From the NCBI GenBank assembly GCA_009781635.1, contig WQXU01000013.1, positions 20,723 to 84,722 on the forward strand: a stretch of DNA of 64,000 nt, read 5' to 3'. This DNA comes from Treponema sp. (GTDB lineage: Bacteria; Spirochaetota; Spirochaetia; Treponematales; Breznakiellaceae). Below the pieces are notes generated by a model that saw nothing but the letters and a program-made list of their open reading frames with translations, was not told where the DNA came from and searched no databases. This document shows, one piece after another, positions 17,993 through 26,886 of the stretch (positions are counted from its first letter, which is position 1; each line of letters starts with the position of its first letter). The translations under genes and the position numbers were made by a program.

Positions 17993-18502
17993 ATGATGAA
18001 AAAAATATTTTTTGCATTTTTTTTATTTTCTCTTTTTCTTGCGCCCATGTATAAGGCGCAGGCTCAAAACTTAAGTACAACAAATACAACCACAGCTGTT
18101 TTTGATACTACCGGTTTTCCGCAATGGGCAAAAGATATGCGGCGCTGGAATATAATTACATTTGGTTTATTTCCGTTTTCCATGTTTGTCGTCACATTTT
18201 CCATGGATATGATCCGGTGGAATAATGCGAACGGCATGGATTTCTCCGATCAGGGGCGTCGTTATGCGCCATGGCCGATGAAATCTGCGGGCGCTTTTGA
18301 AATGACAAACGATGAGTATTTAAGGACTATTATGCTTGCTTTGGGAGTGTCGGCTGCTGTTGCGCTTGTAGATTTGCTGATTGTAAACATAAAAAGAAAC
18401 AATGAGCGCCGCCGTCTGGAAAGTCTGCCGTCCGGAATATTCGAGATAGAAAGGAGGCCGTACCCTGAAGCAGAGGAGCCGCCCGGCGGCAATAGCGAAT
18501 AA
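17993..18502 (+). CDS. conserved-looking exported or membrane protein, unknown
   Basis: 169 aa. Signal peptide (KKIFFAFFLFSLFLAPMYKAQAQ), then a short aromatic segment with two hydrophobic stretches (about 57-73 and 105-125). A charged tail rich in Arg, Glu and Pro closes it. No family recognised. It sits 9 nt after yggS, and its stop overlaps the ATG of the RluD gene by one base, so it is co-translated with housekeeping genes. ATG 17993 or ATG 17996 may be the start. Confidence 0.6.
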   Translation: MMKKIFFAFFLFSLFLAPMYKAQAQNLSTTNTTTAVFDTTGFPQWAKDMRRWNIITFGLFPFSMFVVTFSMDMIRWNNANGMDFSDQGRRYAPWPMKSAGAFEMTNDEYLRTIMLALGVSAAVALVDLLIVNIKRNNERRRLESLPSGIFEIERRPYPEAEEPPGGNSE

Positions 18503-19425
18503 TGCCGGATTTTTTACACTTAATTGAAAGTGAAATAAACTCATTGCGGCTGGACAGGTATGTATCGGAAATCCTTGGCCTTCTTTCACGCTCACAGATA
18601 AAAGCAAAATGTTTAAAAGCAAAGGTTAACGGAAAAGAAGTAAAAATTTCAAAATCTGTAAAGCAGGGAGATCGTCTTGAACTATACTGGACAGACAGTC
18701 CGCCTGTTGATTTAGTCCCGCAGGATATTCCGCTTGAAATTATCTACGAAGATGAAAGATGTGTTGTAATAAATAAGGCTCAGGGGATGGTTGTTCATCC
18801 CGGGGCAGGAAATATGCAGGGCACTCTTGCAAATGCACTGTACTACAGAAGGCTCAATAAGGGCGGCAAGGAAGGCGTATACAGTGTCCGCCCCGGCATT
18901 GTTCACAGGCTTGATAAGGAAACATCCGGTATTATAATCGCAGCCTACGACGATGAAGCGCATGCATTTCTTGCGCAGCAGTTTAAAGCGCGTAAGGTTA
19001 AAAAAAATTACATAGCAATTATCAGCGGAACGCCAAAGGAAAACAAGGGACGTATTGAAACATGCATCGCAAGAGACCCAAGGAACCGCAAGTGTTTTAC
19101 AGTTTCATCTGAAGGAAGAAATGCTGTTACTTTTTACAAGCTTATAAAAAGCTGGAAGACGCATTCGCTGCTCCTTCTCCGTCCGCGTACGGGGCGTACT
19201 CATCAACTGCGTGTGCATTTACGCCATCTTGGGCATCCTGTCCTTGGAGACCCTGTTTACGGTAACAAAGACAGCATGTTTGCAGAGGCAAGCCTTATGC
19301 TGCACTCAAGGGATTTGTCTATTATTTTGCCTGGTGAGACAGAAGAGAGAATTTTTTCATCTTTAGCGCCTGAGCGTTTTATTTCCATTTTTAACAAGCT
19401 GGACAGGATGAACAAACATGGATAA
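18502..19425 (+). CDS. rluD: ribosomal large-subunit pseudouridine synthase, RluD type
   Basis: 307 aa. N-terminal S4 RNA-binding domain (RLDRYVSEILGLLSRSQIKA). The RluA-family catalytic domain has the active-site motif RPGIVHRLDKETSGI, with the catalytic Asp in HRLDKET. RTGRTHQLRVHLRHLGHPVLG follows. The family isomerises uridines in helix 69 of 23S rRNA. It overlaps the preceding gene by one nt and the second pseudouridine synthase by 8 nt. Confidence 0.9.
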   Translation: MPDFLHLIESEINSLRLDRYVSEILGLLSRSQIKAKCLKAKVNGKEVKISKSVKQGDRLELYWTDSPPVDLVPQDIPLEIIYEDERCVVINKAQGMVVHPGAGNMQGTLANALYYRRLNKGGKEGVYSVRPGIVHRLDKETSGIIIAAYDDEAHAFLAQQFKARKVKKNYIAIISGTPKENKGRIETCIARDPRNRKCFTVSSEGRNAVTFYKLIKSWKTHSLLLLRPRTGRTHQLRVHLRHLGHPVLGDPVYGNKDSMFAEASLMLHSRDLSIILPGETEERIFSSLAPERFISIFNKLDRMNKHG

Positions 19426-20119
19426 TATGCCCTTCATTCTTGATGAAACCGGAGATTTTGCTGTAGTTTTTAAACCGCCGAAGATGCATTCAAGAGGCCA
19501 GGGTACAAACGCGAAAGAGCAGGGAACCCTTTTCTCCTGGTATTCAATGCAGTCTCCCTTAATTTTTGATATTATGCACCGTCTGGATTATGAGACACAG
19601 GGGCTCGTTCTGTTTGCGAAAAACAATAAGAGCCATGATTTTTTTAAGACAGCCCAGGATAAGGGTGAGTTTACAAAGGAATATTCCGCTGTCTGCCAAA
19701 AAATTGACAGTTCAAAAATTATTGAAGGATTTCCCGAAAAAAAATTAATGCCGCCGCTTGAAGCGCCGTTTGTTATTGAAAGTTATTTCCGCCCCTTTGG
19801 CCCAGGAAGAAAACTTGTGCGTCCCGTGACGGACGACAGCAAAAAACATAAAGAGATTGCAAAGAACAGAGATGGTTTTTACAAAACAGAAATAAAAAAT
19901 ATAAAAGACAATGTTTTAACAGTTCAGATTAAAAGAGGGTTCCGTCATCAGATACGCTGCCATCTTTGCTGGATTGGTTTTCCTATTTTAAATGATCCCC
20001 TGTATCCTGTTCCGGCGGAAGAACCCTTAGGTGAGCTTTCCCTGCGCGCCCATGCGCTTTATTTTCCTGACCCTGGAGGGGGAAAAGAGCGCGAGTACAG
20101 AATACAGTCCCTGTGTTAA
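19418..20119 (+). CDS. RluA-family pseudouridine synthase without S4 domain
   Basis: 233 aa. The catalytic motif is MHRLDYETQGLVLFAKN, and the later block is RGFRHQIRCHLCWIGFPIL. The S4 domain is absent, and the usual RTGRTHQ appears as RGFRHQI. The target uridine (rRNA or tRNA) cannot be told. It overlaps rluD by 8 nt, forming a tandem of two paralogous synthases. The N-terminus (VVFKPPKMHSRGQGT) is the normal substrate-binding start of the domain. Confidence 0.82.
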   Translation: MDNMPFILDETGDFAVVFKPPKMHSRGQGTNAKEQGTLFSWYSMQSPLIFDIMHRLDYETQGLVLFAKNNKSHDFFKTAQDKGEFTKEYSAVCQKIDSSKIIEGFPEKKLMPPLEAPFVIESYFRPFGPGRKLVRPVTDDSKKHKEIAKNRDGFYKTEIKNIKDNVLTVQIKRGFRHQIRCHLCWIGFPILNDPLYPVPAEEPLGELSLRAHALYFPDPGGGKEREYRIQSLC

Positions 20120-20128
20120 TCCTGTGCT

Positions 20129-20157
20129 TTGAAAATTTTTTATCTATATGATAAAAT
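20129..20157 (+). promoter_or_regulatory. sigma70-like promoter of murC
   Basis: TTGAAA (20129-20134), 17-nt spacer, TAAAAT (20152-20157). The murC ATG at 20163 is 5 nt beyond the -10, so the transcript would be leaderless or nearly so. Confidence 0.6.
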
Positions 20158-20162
20158 AGAAT

Positions 20163-21638
20163 ATGCAGGCTGATGAATTGTTTAAACCGCTCTCCAATGT
20201 TTATTTTGTAGGAATTAAGGGAACAGGCGTTTGCGCGCTTGCGGAGCTTATGCACAATGCCGGTTTAAAATGTTCAGGCAGCGATATTCCGGAAGTTTTT
20301 TACACAGATGAAATTCTGAATGAACTTGAAATCCCGTTTTACGAAAACTTTGATCCTTCGCGTATCAATAAAAACATCGATATAATAATTCATTCAGCAG
20401 CGTACTGCGAAGATTCTAATCCGGAACTTGCAAGAGCGAAAGAACTTGGAATACCGGCGCTTAAATATACGGATGCTCTTGGCGCATGGTCGGCGAAATT
20501 TGATTCAACCGGTATCTGCGGCGTTCACGGAAAAACCACTACTACGGCAATATGCGGCGTGTTAATGCAGGCGGCATCCATTCCTGCGCAGATCCTTACC
20601 GGCAGCGCCGCCATTAATTTTGCAGGCAGGCCAAGATCGACGCTTTGCCTTGGTAATAAATATTTTATCGCGGAGACCTGCGAGTACCGCAGGCATTTTT
20701 TGTCATTCTGTCCGCGGCGGATTATCCTTACATCTGTAGAAAGCGACCATCAGGATTACTTTCCAACATATGAGTCAATACGTGATGCCTTTGTCGAGTA
20801 CTGCCGCCTGCTTCCGGAGAAAGGGCAGCTTATTTATTGCGCTGATGACCCCGGCGCAAGTGAGGTTGCGGATATAATTAAAAGCGATAATCGCACAATA
20901 GAAATTATTCCATATGGTTTTTCAGCCGGCGGCGGTTTTAAGATTATGTCTTATAAAGTTGAAAACGAAAGGGCAGTATTCTCTGTAGCCGGATTTCCGG
21001 GTGATATAAAACTGCGCATACCAGGCCGCCACGAAGCTCTTAATACAGCAGCAGGCCTTGCGCTTGTTTATGCTCTTGCAGAAAGTGAAAACCCCGGGGA
21101 AAAAAATATCCTGAATGAAAAACAAATACAATCAATAAAAACCGCGCTTGAAAATTTCAGGAGTACCAAACGGCGCAGCGAAATTACCGGTGAAGCAAAG
21201 GGAATTATTTTCATGGATGATTACGGGCATCATCCGACAGCAATTAAAACAACGCTGGAAGGAATAAAAAGCTTTTATCACAAACGGCGCTTGATAGTGA
21301 GTTTTATGTCACACACATATACGCGGACATCCGCTCTGCTTGAAGAGTTTTCCGGATGTTTTAATGATGCGGATGTTCTTTTTCTGCACAAGATATACGC
21401 ATCTGCAAGGGAAGATTACAAAGGCGGCGTTAACGGAAGAACGCTCCATGAAAAAACCGCCGCTGTCCGCGCTGCCGCAGGAAAAAAAGAAACTTATTAT
21501 GCAGATGAAATTGATGATGCATTCAAGCCATTATGTGAAATGCTTAAAGAAGGCGATATTTTTGTCACTCTTGGCGCCGGTAATAACTGGCCTCTTGGTG
21601 AAAAACTTTTAGCGCACTTTAAAGAGGATAAAAAATGA
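20163..21638 (+). CDS. murC: UDP-N-acetylmuramate--L-alanine ligase
   Basis: 491 aa. Joins L-alanine to UDP-MurNAc, the first peptide step of peptidoglycan. N-terminal UDP-binding loop (FVGIKGTGVCALAELM), ATP P-loop GVHGKTTTTAICG, then ESDHQDYFPTY and DDYGHHPTAIKTTL, which are typical of the MurC/Mpl group. MurC is preferred over Mpl because of length and the cell-wall role, but Mpl cannot be wholly excluded. The ATG follows a strong promoter with no room for a Shine-Dalgarno. Its end overlaps yicC by 4 nt. Confidence 0.88.
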   Translation: MQADELFKPLSNVYFVGIKGTGVCALAELMHNAGLKCSGSDIPEVFYTDEILNELEIPFYENFDPSRINKNIDIIIHSAAYCEDSNPELARAKELGIPALKYTDALGAWSAKFDSTGICGVHGKTTTTAICGVLMQAASIPAQILTGSAAINFAGRPRSTLCLGNKYFIAETCEYRRHFLSFCPRRIILTSVESDHQDYFPTYESIRDAFVEYCRLLPEKGQLIYCADDPGASEVADIIKSDNRTIEIIPYGFSAGGGFKIMSYKVENERAVFSVAGFPGDIKLRIPGRHEALNTAAGLALVYALAESENPGEKNILNEKQIQSIKTALENFRSTKRRSEITGEAKGIIFMDDYGHHPTAIKTTLEGIKSFYHKRRLIVSFMSHTYTRTSALLEEFSGCFNDADVLFLHKIYASAREDYKGGVNGRTLHEKTAAVRAAAGKKETYYADEIDDAFKPLCEMLKEGDIFVTLGAGNNWPLGEKLLAHFKEDKK

Positions 21639-22501
21639 TTAGCATGACAGGTTACGCATACCGCGAAAAGACAGGGCAGGATTTGTCTGTTTCTGCAGAG
21701 ATTAAAGGCCTTAACAACCGCTATCTGGAAATATATGTTAATCTTCCGCCGTGGCTATCCATGTATGAAGCTAATATCCGCGAAAAAATTTCTTCCTGCT
21801 GCGGCAGGGGAAAGGCGGAAGTTTTCATCCGGGTGCGCGAGCATAATGTGCCTGTCAATATCAATATAAATAAGAATGCGGCAAGAGCCTATTATGATGC
21901 GTTAAAAAAACTTTCGAAAGAACTTGGTATAAAAGAAAAAATCGGCCTTGCCTCCCTTCTTGGAATGGAAAGCGTTATCGAGATTGAAAAGAACCGTGAT
22001 GCGGAACGTTACTGGCAGGAGATACAGCCATTACTGGATGAAGCCATTACGGCTTTTTGTCAGGAGCGGGAGAGGGAAGGAAAGCACACAGAAGAAGACA
22101 TCCTCTCCCACCTTGGAATAATTGAATCATCATTAAAAAACATTTCTGCATTCGCCCCTGTAATAGAAAGTACCCTTAAGGAAAATATTAAGATGCGGTT
22201 TACGGAATTACTCGGAAACCAGGTTGATGAAAACAGGGTGATTGCAGAAACAGCTTCACTATTGTTAAAGTATACAATTTCCGAAGAAATCTCCAGGCTT
22301 GCATCGCATCTTGCGGAGTTCAGAGCAGAGACGCAGAAAAACAAAAGGCCGGGAAAAAAACTGGACTTTTTATGCCAGGAAATAAACAGGGAAATAAACA
22401 CAATCGGCTCAAAGAGTGCTATTATAGAAGTAAGCAGCGAAGTATTAAGGATGAAGGAAACCCTGGAAAATATAAGGGAGCAGTTAAGAAATATTGAGTG
22501 A
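21635..22501 (+). CDS. yicC: YicC family endoribonuclease/adaptor
   Basis: 288 aa, the normal length. N-terminal MISMTGYAYREKTG, then EIKGLNNRYLEI and RGKAEVFIRV, with the C-terminal block KKLDFLCQEINREINTIGSK and a helical end. YicC-family proteins are RNA-binding endoribonucleases involved in RNA turnover. ATG overlaps the murC stop (ATGA). Confidence 0.93.
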   Translation: MISMTGYAYREKTGQDLSVSAEIKGLNNRYLEIYVNLPPWLSMYEANIREKISSCCGRGKAEVFIRVREHNVPVNININKNAARAYYDALKKLSKELGIKEKIGLASLLGMESVIEIEKNRDAERYWQEIQPLLDEAITAFCQEREREGKHTEEDILSHLGIIESSLKNISAFAPVIESTLKENIKMRFTELLGNQVDENRVIAETASLLLKYTISEEISRLASHLAEFRAETQKNKRPGKKLDFLCQEINREINTIGSKSAIIEVSSEVLRMKETLENIREQLRNIE

Positions 22502-22536
22502 TAGAGTAGCTCTGTGTAAAAAAAAGGAGAGGGCGG

Positions 22537-23064
22537 ATGAAGAAAGATATCAGAATCGCTATTTCCGGAAGAAGCGGCTGCGGAAATACAACAGTCAGTA
22601 ATATGGTTGCAAAGGCTCTTGGTCTGCGTTTTATTAATTTTACATTTCGTTCGCTTGCCAATGAGCGTAATCTTGATTTAAAAAAAATACTTGAACTTGC
22701 AGAAAAAGATGATTCCATTGACAGGGAAGTAGATACACGGCAGATTCAGCTTGCCCGTGAAGGAGGCGGCTGTGTGCTTGGTTCGCGCCTTTCAATTTGG
22801 CTGCTGGAAGAAGCGGACTTAAAAATTTATCTTGATGCAGATGCGCAGACAAGAGCAGCGCGCATAGTTAACAGAGAGGGCGGCAGCCTTGAAGATGTTA
22901 CCGTCTTTACAGCGGAACGTGACAGGCAGGATCATGATCGCTATCTGCGTATTTACAATATTGATACCAATAATTACAGTTTTGCAGATTTAATTATCGG
23001 CACTGATAATATTACGCCGCAGCAGATCGCAGATATTATTATAGAAAAAGCAGCCCTGATTTAA
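22537..23064 (+). CDS. cytidylate-kinase-like P-loop kinase (short form)
   Basis: 175 aa. P-loop GRSGCGNTTVSNMVA, with Asn in place of the usual Lys (GxxGxGK becomes GRSGCGN). It also has REGGGCVLGSRLSIW, a mobile Arg-rich lid (TRAARIVNREGG) and DRQDHDRYLRIYNID. This is the short archaeal-type CMP kinase / AAA17 fold. The P-loop Lys-to-Asn change (residue 18) would be expected to weaken ATP binding. AAGGAGA lies upstream of ATG 22537. Confidence 0.75.
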   Translation: MKKDIRIAISGRSGCGNTTVSNMVAKALGLRFINFTFRSLANERNLDLKKILELAEKDDSIDREVDTRQIQLAREGGGCVLGSRLSIWLLEEADLKIYLDADAQTRAARIVNREGGSLEDVTVFTAERDRQDHDRYLRIYNIDTNNYSFADLIIGTDNITPQQIADIIIEKAALI

Positions 23065-23098
23065 CAGTGTTTTTTGCGTCGGGAACTGGAAATGATAT

Positions 23099-24073
23099 AT
23101 GATTAATAAAATAAATCCGCATAAACCGGCAGAGCAACCTGTGCAAAACGCTGATGCAAAACAAAAAATGCCGGCACAGGCTTTAAAATCACCTGCCCCT
23201 TCGCTTTCTGCAATTCCTCGTTCCGCCGCATCCCTTGCTGCCGCTGCAGGACTTCCTGCGGACAGGCTCTCTTCGTTTGTTATTTCTTTTGCGCGTTTTT
23301 TTTCACTGCCTTTAAAACCGCAGCTATTGGCGGATATTCGCCGTCAGGCTCTTGTACCGTCAAATCAGACTGCGCAGGCAAACCAGGAGAATCCATCAAG
23401 CGGTGTAAAAGCGCATAACACGCTGCGCGAGGCCCTGTCATTTGCTGCCGCAGCCGCAGAAAGCAAGGGAGTTGAGCTTCAGCCCAAAGGCCTTGAATCA
23501 TATGCAGAAGCAGTTGACCCTGATTCGCAGCGGCAGGAACAAAAGCAAAGGAAACGCAGCAAAGAAAAAGATAAAAAAATAAATGCATCAGAGAATGAAG
23601 GCTCAAAAAAAGATTTTATTACAGCAGATTTATTAAAAAAAATGGCTTTGGAATATACAGAAGAAAATCCGCTTCTTGATATATTAAATAAACTGCCTTT
23701 AAAAAACGCTCAGCGCTGGATCGTCTTTCCGTTTGATTTTGACGGGTTCAGGGTTTCAATGAGAATCCTCCTTGATGAAGAGCATGCCTGTAATCGCGCT
23801 GTTTGCATGGTTCTGGATATATTAAAAACCGGCGGCGCAGAACCAAAAAAAAGACAGCTTTTTATATTGGAATCTGCAAATGAGAAACCGGTAAGATTGA
23901 TTGTTTACAATAGACCCATGCTTGAAGAAAAGGCGCATCCTCAGTATAAAAGTGAATTGTCAGAACTTTTGGGAATTCAGTCAGAAAGAATATTTATCCG
24001 CAGCAGCGATGATTCATTTGCGCATGAAGCATGCTGCGATGAACCTTATACATTAATTGACGAGGCTGTGTAG
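23099..24073 (+). CDS. FliK-like / YlqG-type flagellar accessory protein
   Basis: 324 aa. The N-terminus is disordered (Ala, Pro, Gln, Lys), followed by a helical LPADRLSSFVISFARFFSLP segment and a charged linker. The C-terminal domain (about 195-310) begins AQRWIVFPFDFDGFRVSMRI. The family is assigned mainly from context: the next gene, 1 nt downstream, encodes a lone FlhB C-terminal domain. In other bacteria, such genes are paired with a FliK-like partner (ylqG-ylqH in Bacillus). No signal peptide. Function is inferred, not shown. Confidence 0.5.
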   Translation: MINKINPHKPAEQPVQNADAKQKMPAQALKSPAPSLSAIPRSAASLAAAAGLPADRLSSFVISFARFFSLPLKPQLLADIRRQALVPSNQTAQANQENPSSGVKAHNTLREALSFAAAAAESKGVELQPKGLESYAEAVDPDSQRQEQKQRKRSKEKDKKINASENEGSKKDFITADLLKKMALEYTEENPLLDILNKLPLKNAQRWIVFPFDFDGFRVSMRILLDEEHACNRAVCMVLDILKTGGAEPKKRQLFILESANEKPVRLIVYNRPMLEEKAHPQYKSELSELLGIQSERIFIRSSDDSFAHEACCDEPYTLIDEAV

Positions 24074-24074
24074 T

Positions 24075-24362
24075 ATGGGAAAAAGGAAAATAGCATCCGC
24101 CCTTGGCTATTCGCCAGGTGATCCTGCTCCTGTGCTTTTTGCATCCGGCAGAGACAAAAAAGCGGAAAAAATTATTGCTATTGCAGAGGAAGCAGGAGTT
24201 GCGGTTGTAGAAGATGCTGCGCTTGCTGCTCTGCTGGATGCAAGTGCGGCAAAACCCGGCGATTATATACCATACTGGTGCTGGGAAGCGGCAGCCAGGG
24301 TACTTGCCTTTGTAATGGATACGGAAGACTCGCATACCATAATAAATAAAAAGACTACTTGA
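24075..24362 (+). CDS. FlhB-like C-terminal domain protein (FlhX/YlqH type)
   Basis: 95 aa, soluble, consisting only of the cytoplasmic FlhB/EscU domain. ASALGYSPGDPAPVLFASGR replaces the usual AxxYxxxxxxPxVxAxG start, then GVAVVEDAALAALL and a C-terminal WEAAARVLAFV helix. The self-cleaving NPTH motif region is not included. Such proteins can substitute for the FlhB C-terminus in export switching. ATG 24075 is preceded by GAGG at 24062-24065. A longer TTG frame from 24057 is less likely. tRNA genes follow. Confidence 0.78.
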   Translation: MGKRKIASALGYSPGDPAPVLFASGRDKKAEKIIAIAEEAGVAVVEDAALAALLDASAAKPGDYIPYWCWEAAARVLAFVMDTEDSHTIINKKTT

Positions 24363-24421
24363 CTTTTTTCAGTATTTTTGCAAATATCAACGCAGGACGC
24401 ATTTGCAGCAGTAATAATCCG

Positions 24422-24493
24422 GCGGCTGTCGTATAACGGCTATTACCCCAGCCTTCCAAGCTGGAGACGTGGGTTCGACTCCCATCAGCCGCT
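24422..24493 (+). tRNA. tRNA-Gly (anticodon TCC)
   Basis: Cloverleaf read by hand: acceptor GCGGCTG (24422-24428) pairs with CAGCCGC (24486-24492). The anticodon stem is CCAGC/GCTGG around loop CTTCCAA (anticodon TCC), and the T-arm is GTGGG-TTCGACT-CCCAT. The 3' CCA is not encoded. 72 nt. Confidence 0.93.
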
Positions 24494-24550
24494 TAAAACT
24501 GCTTTCAAGGGTCCCAAAGCCGGCTTGCCAGGGCCGCTTTTCCATAAACC

Positions 24551-24624
24551 GGGCGCATAACTCAGCTGGTTAGAGTGCTTGCCTTACACGCAAGATGTCC
24601 AAGGTTCGAATCCTTGTGTGCCCA
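24551..24624 (+). tRNA. tRNA-Val (anticodon TAC)
   Basis: Acceptor GGGCGCA (24551-24557) pairs with TGTGCCC (24617-24623). The anticodon stem is CTTGC/GCAAG around loop CTTACAC (anticodon TAC), with a standard GGTTCGAATCC T-arm. CCA is not encoded. Its 3' end is only 10 nt before the ribosome site of the tmpC gene. A long open frame that starts inside this tRNA is an artefact. Confidence 0.93.
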
Positions 24625-24644
24625 ATGTTGATGCGGAGGAAAAT

Positions 24645-25751
24645 TTGAAAAAAATTCTTTTAATATGCTTAATATCAGTTTTATTATTGTCGGTTTCATG
24701 TCAAAGAAGAAATGCAAATATCGATCCCTTTAATGATATGGGTGTAACTGTCCGCTTGCTTACTGATAATACAGGGGTGGATGATAAATCCTTTAACGCT
24801 GCCGCATGGAGGGGTATCCTTGAGTTCTACGGCGATACCTGGGCTAATCCAAGGCAGAGGGGAATGGCTTATGACTGGATTACCGCTTCAGATCAAAGCA
24901 TGTATATTCCGAATCTCAGGCAGGCAACGGATGAGGGTTATGATCTTAGGATAGTAAATGGTTTTACATGGGACGATGCTGTAACGCAGGTTTCAAAAGA
25001 TAATCCAAATCAAAAATATTTAATAGTTGACGTTGACTGGCTTGAAGCAAGTAATGTAATGCAGGCAGCTTATGCCGAGCATGAGGGCTCATATCTTGTC
25101 GGCGTTGCTGCGGCATTAAAGGCTGTAGAAGACGGCATTATAAATCCGCGTTTTGGTTTCATTGGCGGAGTGCCGGGCGCTGTTATTACCAAATTTCAGG
25201 TAGGTTATGTGCAAGGCATTCTCTCTGTAATTCCCGGCGCGCAGATAGTCGACTATTATGTAGGCAGCTGGAATGAACCGGCTCTTGCAAAGATACAGGC
25301 AATGAACTGGTATGACTCCGGCGTATATGCAGTTTTTTCTGCGGCAGGGAACAGCGGCAACGGGACAATAGCCCAAGCCAGAGAATACCGCGCTGCAGGC
25401 AGGAATGTCTGGGCAATAGGCGTAGATTCGGATCAATTTGAAGAAGGCTTGTTTAATGCAACAGAATCCGCAGTGCTTACATCAATGTTAAAGCGCGTAG
25501 AGAACAGTGTATTGTATACGCTTAACGCCGTAAAGAATAATACATTTTCTCCCAGAGTTATTGTTTTTGATTTAAAAGCCGATGGTGTTGGCTATTCAGA
25601 CGCCAATCCGGCTCTGAGCAGAAATATCATCGACGCCCTGGAGATTGTTAAGGGGCAAATCTCAAGCGGCCAGATTACAGTTGCAGCTACCCTGGCGGAA
25701 GCCATGCAACTGCCTGGCTTTCCTCAAAACTTAAGAGCGATTGACGACTAA
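24645..25751 (+). CDS. tmpC: TmpC/PnrA-type nucleoside-binding lipoprotein (BMP family)
   Basis: 368-aa substrate-binding lipoprotein of a purine-nucleoside ABC transporter. Start is TTG 24645, fixed by GGAGG at 24635-24639 and by the signal peptide that follows at once. The lipobox is LSVSC, with lipidated Cys19. BMP-family hallmarks: LLTDNTGVDDKSFNAAAWRG, the VGVAAALKA region, GFIGGVPGAVITKFQVGYVQG and AIGVDSDQFEEG. Homologous to T. pallidum TmpC, a nucleoside receptor. Two permease genes follow with overlaps, but no ATPase gene. Confidence 0.92.
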   Translation: MKKILLICLISVLLLSVSCQRRNANIDPFNDMGVTVRLLTDNTGVDDKSFNAAAWRGILEFYGDTWANPRQRGMAYDWITASDQSMYIPNLRQATDEGYDLRIVNGFTWDDAVTQVSKDNPNQKYLIVDVDWLEASNVMQAAYAEHEGSYLVGVAAALKAVEDGIINPRFGFIGGVPGAVITKFQVGYVQGILSVIPGAQIVDYYVGSWNEPALAKIQAMNWYDSGVYAVFSAAGNSGNGTIAQAREYRAAGRNVWAIGVDSDQFEEGLFNATESAVLTSMLKRVENSVLYTLNAVKNNTFSPRVIVFDLKADGVGYSDANPALSRNIIDALEIVKGQISSGQITVAATLAEAMQLPGFPQNLRAIDD

Positions 25752-26886
25752 AACAAAAATATTTAAAGACTGGTTTCCTGATTTTTTTATAGGCGCGAAA
25801 ACCGGGGTTCTGTTGTCAGCTTCAAATGCCGCCGTTTCTGCCGCGGTTGTGTTTCTTGGTTTTTTAATTGCTACAATACTCCTTTTAATAATTGGAAGAA
25901 ATCCGCTTGGCATGTACCAGGCCATTTTTCAGGTTGTAAGCGGTTTTGATTCGCGCCGCGGCACATGGAATGCGCGTTATGTGGGAGAATGGTTTGTTCT
26001 TTCCATGCCTTTAATTCTCTGCGGTTTAAGCATGGGTTTCTCCGCGCGCTCGGGGCTTTTTAATATCGGCGCAGAAGGGCAGTACATTACAGGATTGACT
26101 GCGGCGCAGATTATAGCCCTTTCCTTTCCGCGTATCCAAATTTTGCACATGGCATTCGCTGTGTTAGGTGCAATGGCAGCGGGAGCCGCATGGGGAGGCA
26201 TTGCCGGTTTTTTTAAGGCGCGTTACAGAGTTTCGGAAGTTGTTACAACTATTATGATGAATTACATTGCTTTGTATGTGCATCGTCTTTTCACATTAAG
26301 GATTCCGGGCAGCAATACTTTCAGAACGCCCGACTTTTCAGATACAGCATCGCTTTCAAGCTCCGTTTTGTCAGAGCTTACAAATAATTCAAGGCTGAAT
26401 AACGGCCTGTGGTTTACATTGGCGGCAGTTCTGATTTACTGGTTAATAATGGAAAAAAGCACATTTGGATATTCTCTGCGCGCCGCAGGATTAAACAAGG
26501 ATGCAGCCCTTTATGCCGGTATTCGCGTGAAGACCAACATTACAATTGCCATGACAATTTCCGGAGCGTTCGCAGGGCTTGCAGGCGCAGTTGTTGCATT
26601 GGGCGTATTTTCCCATGGGCGCGTGTTAGCGTCTTTTGAAGGATATGGGTTTGACGGAATAGCTGTCGCCCTTGGCGGAAATTGTACGGCAATAGGGATC
26701 ACCGTTATGGGATTACTTTTCGGTATGTTAAAATCCGCCCAGCCTTTGATGCAGTCGCGGCAAATTCCAAGAGAAATTGTTTCGATTATTATGGGACTTG
26801 TTGTAGTTTTTATTTCACTGCGGCCGGGAATTCAAATGTTTACGCAATGGCGCCTGAAAATAAAAGCGCAAAAGAGGAATGAATGA
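25741..26886 (+). CDS. nucleoside ABC transporter permease (first subunit)
   Basis: 381 aa, about nine hydrophobic helices, BPD_transp_2 family (branched-chain / simple-sugar type permeases). Typical blocks: GLSMGFSARSGLFNIGAEGQ, VVTTIMMNYIALY, SLRAAGLNKDAALYAGIR and the EAA-like GFDGIAVALGGN. TTG at 25741 is the likely start, overlapping the tmpC stop by 11 nt; no ATG lies close enough. It ends in an ATGA overlap with the second permease. Confidence 0.9.
   Translation: MTTKTKIFKDWFPDFFIGAKTGVLLSASNAAVSAAVVFLGFLIATILLLIIGRNPLGMYQAIFQVVSGFDSRRGTWNARYVGEWFVLSMPLILCGLSMGFSARSGLFNIGAEGQYITGLTAAQIIALSFPRIQILHMAFAVLGAMAAGAAWGGIAGFFKARYRVSEVVTTIMMNYIALYVHRLFTLRIPGSNTFRTPDFSDTASLSSSVLSELTNNSRLNNGLWFTLAAVLIYWLIMEKSTFGYSLRAAGLNKDAALYAGIRVKTNITIAMTISGAFAGLAGAVVALGVFSHGRVLASFEGYGFDGIAVALGGNCTAIGITVMGLLFGMLKSAQPLMQSRQIPREIVSIIMGLVVVFISLRPGIQMFTQWRLKIKAQKRNE

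Noticed and set aside
24579..24644. N-terminal extension of the tmpC frame into tRNA-Val
   Set aside because: It lies in the tRNA, precedes the ribosome site, and would place the signal peptide internally.
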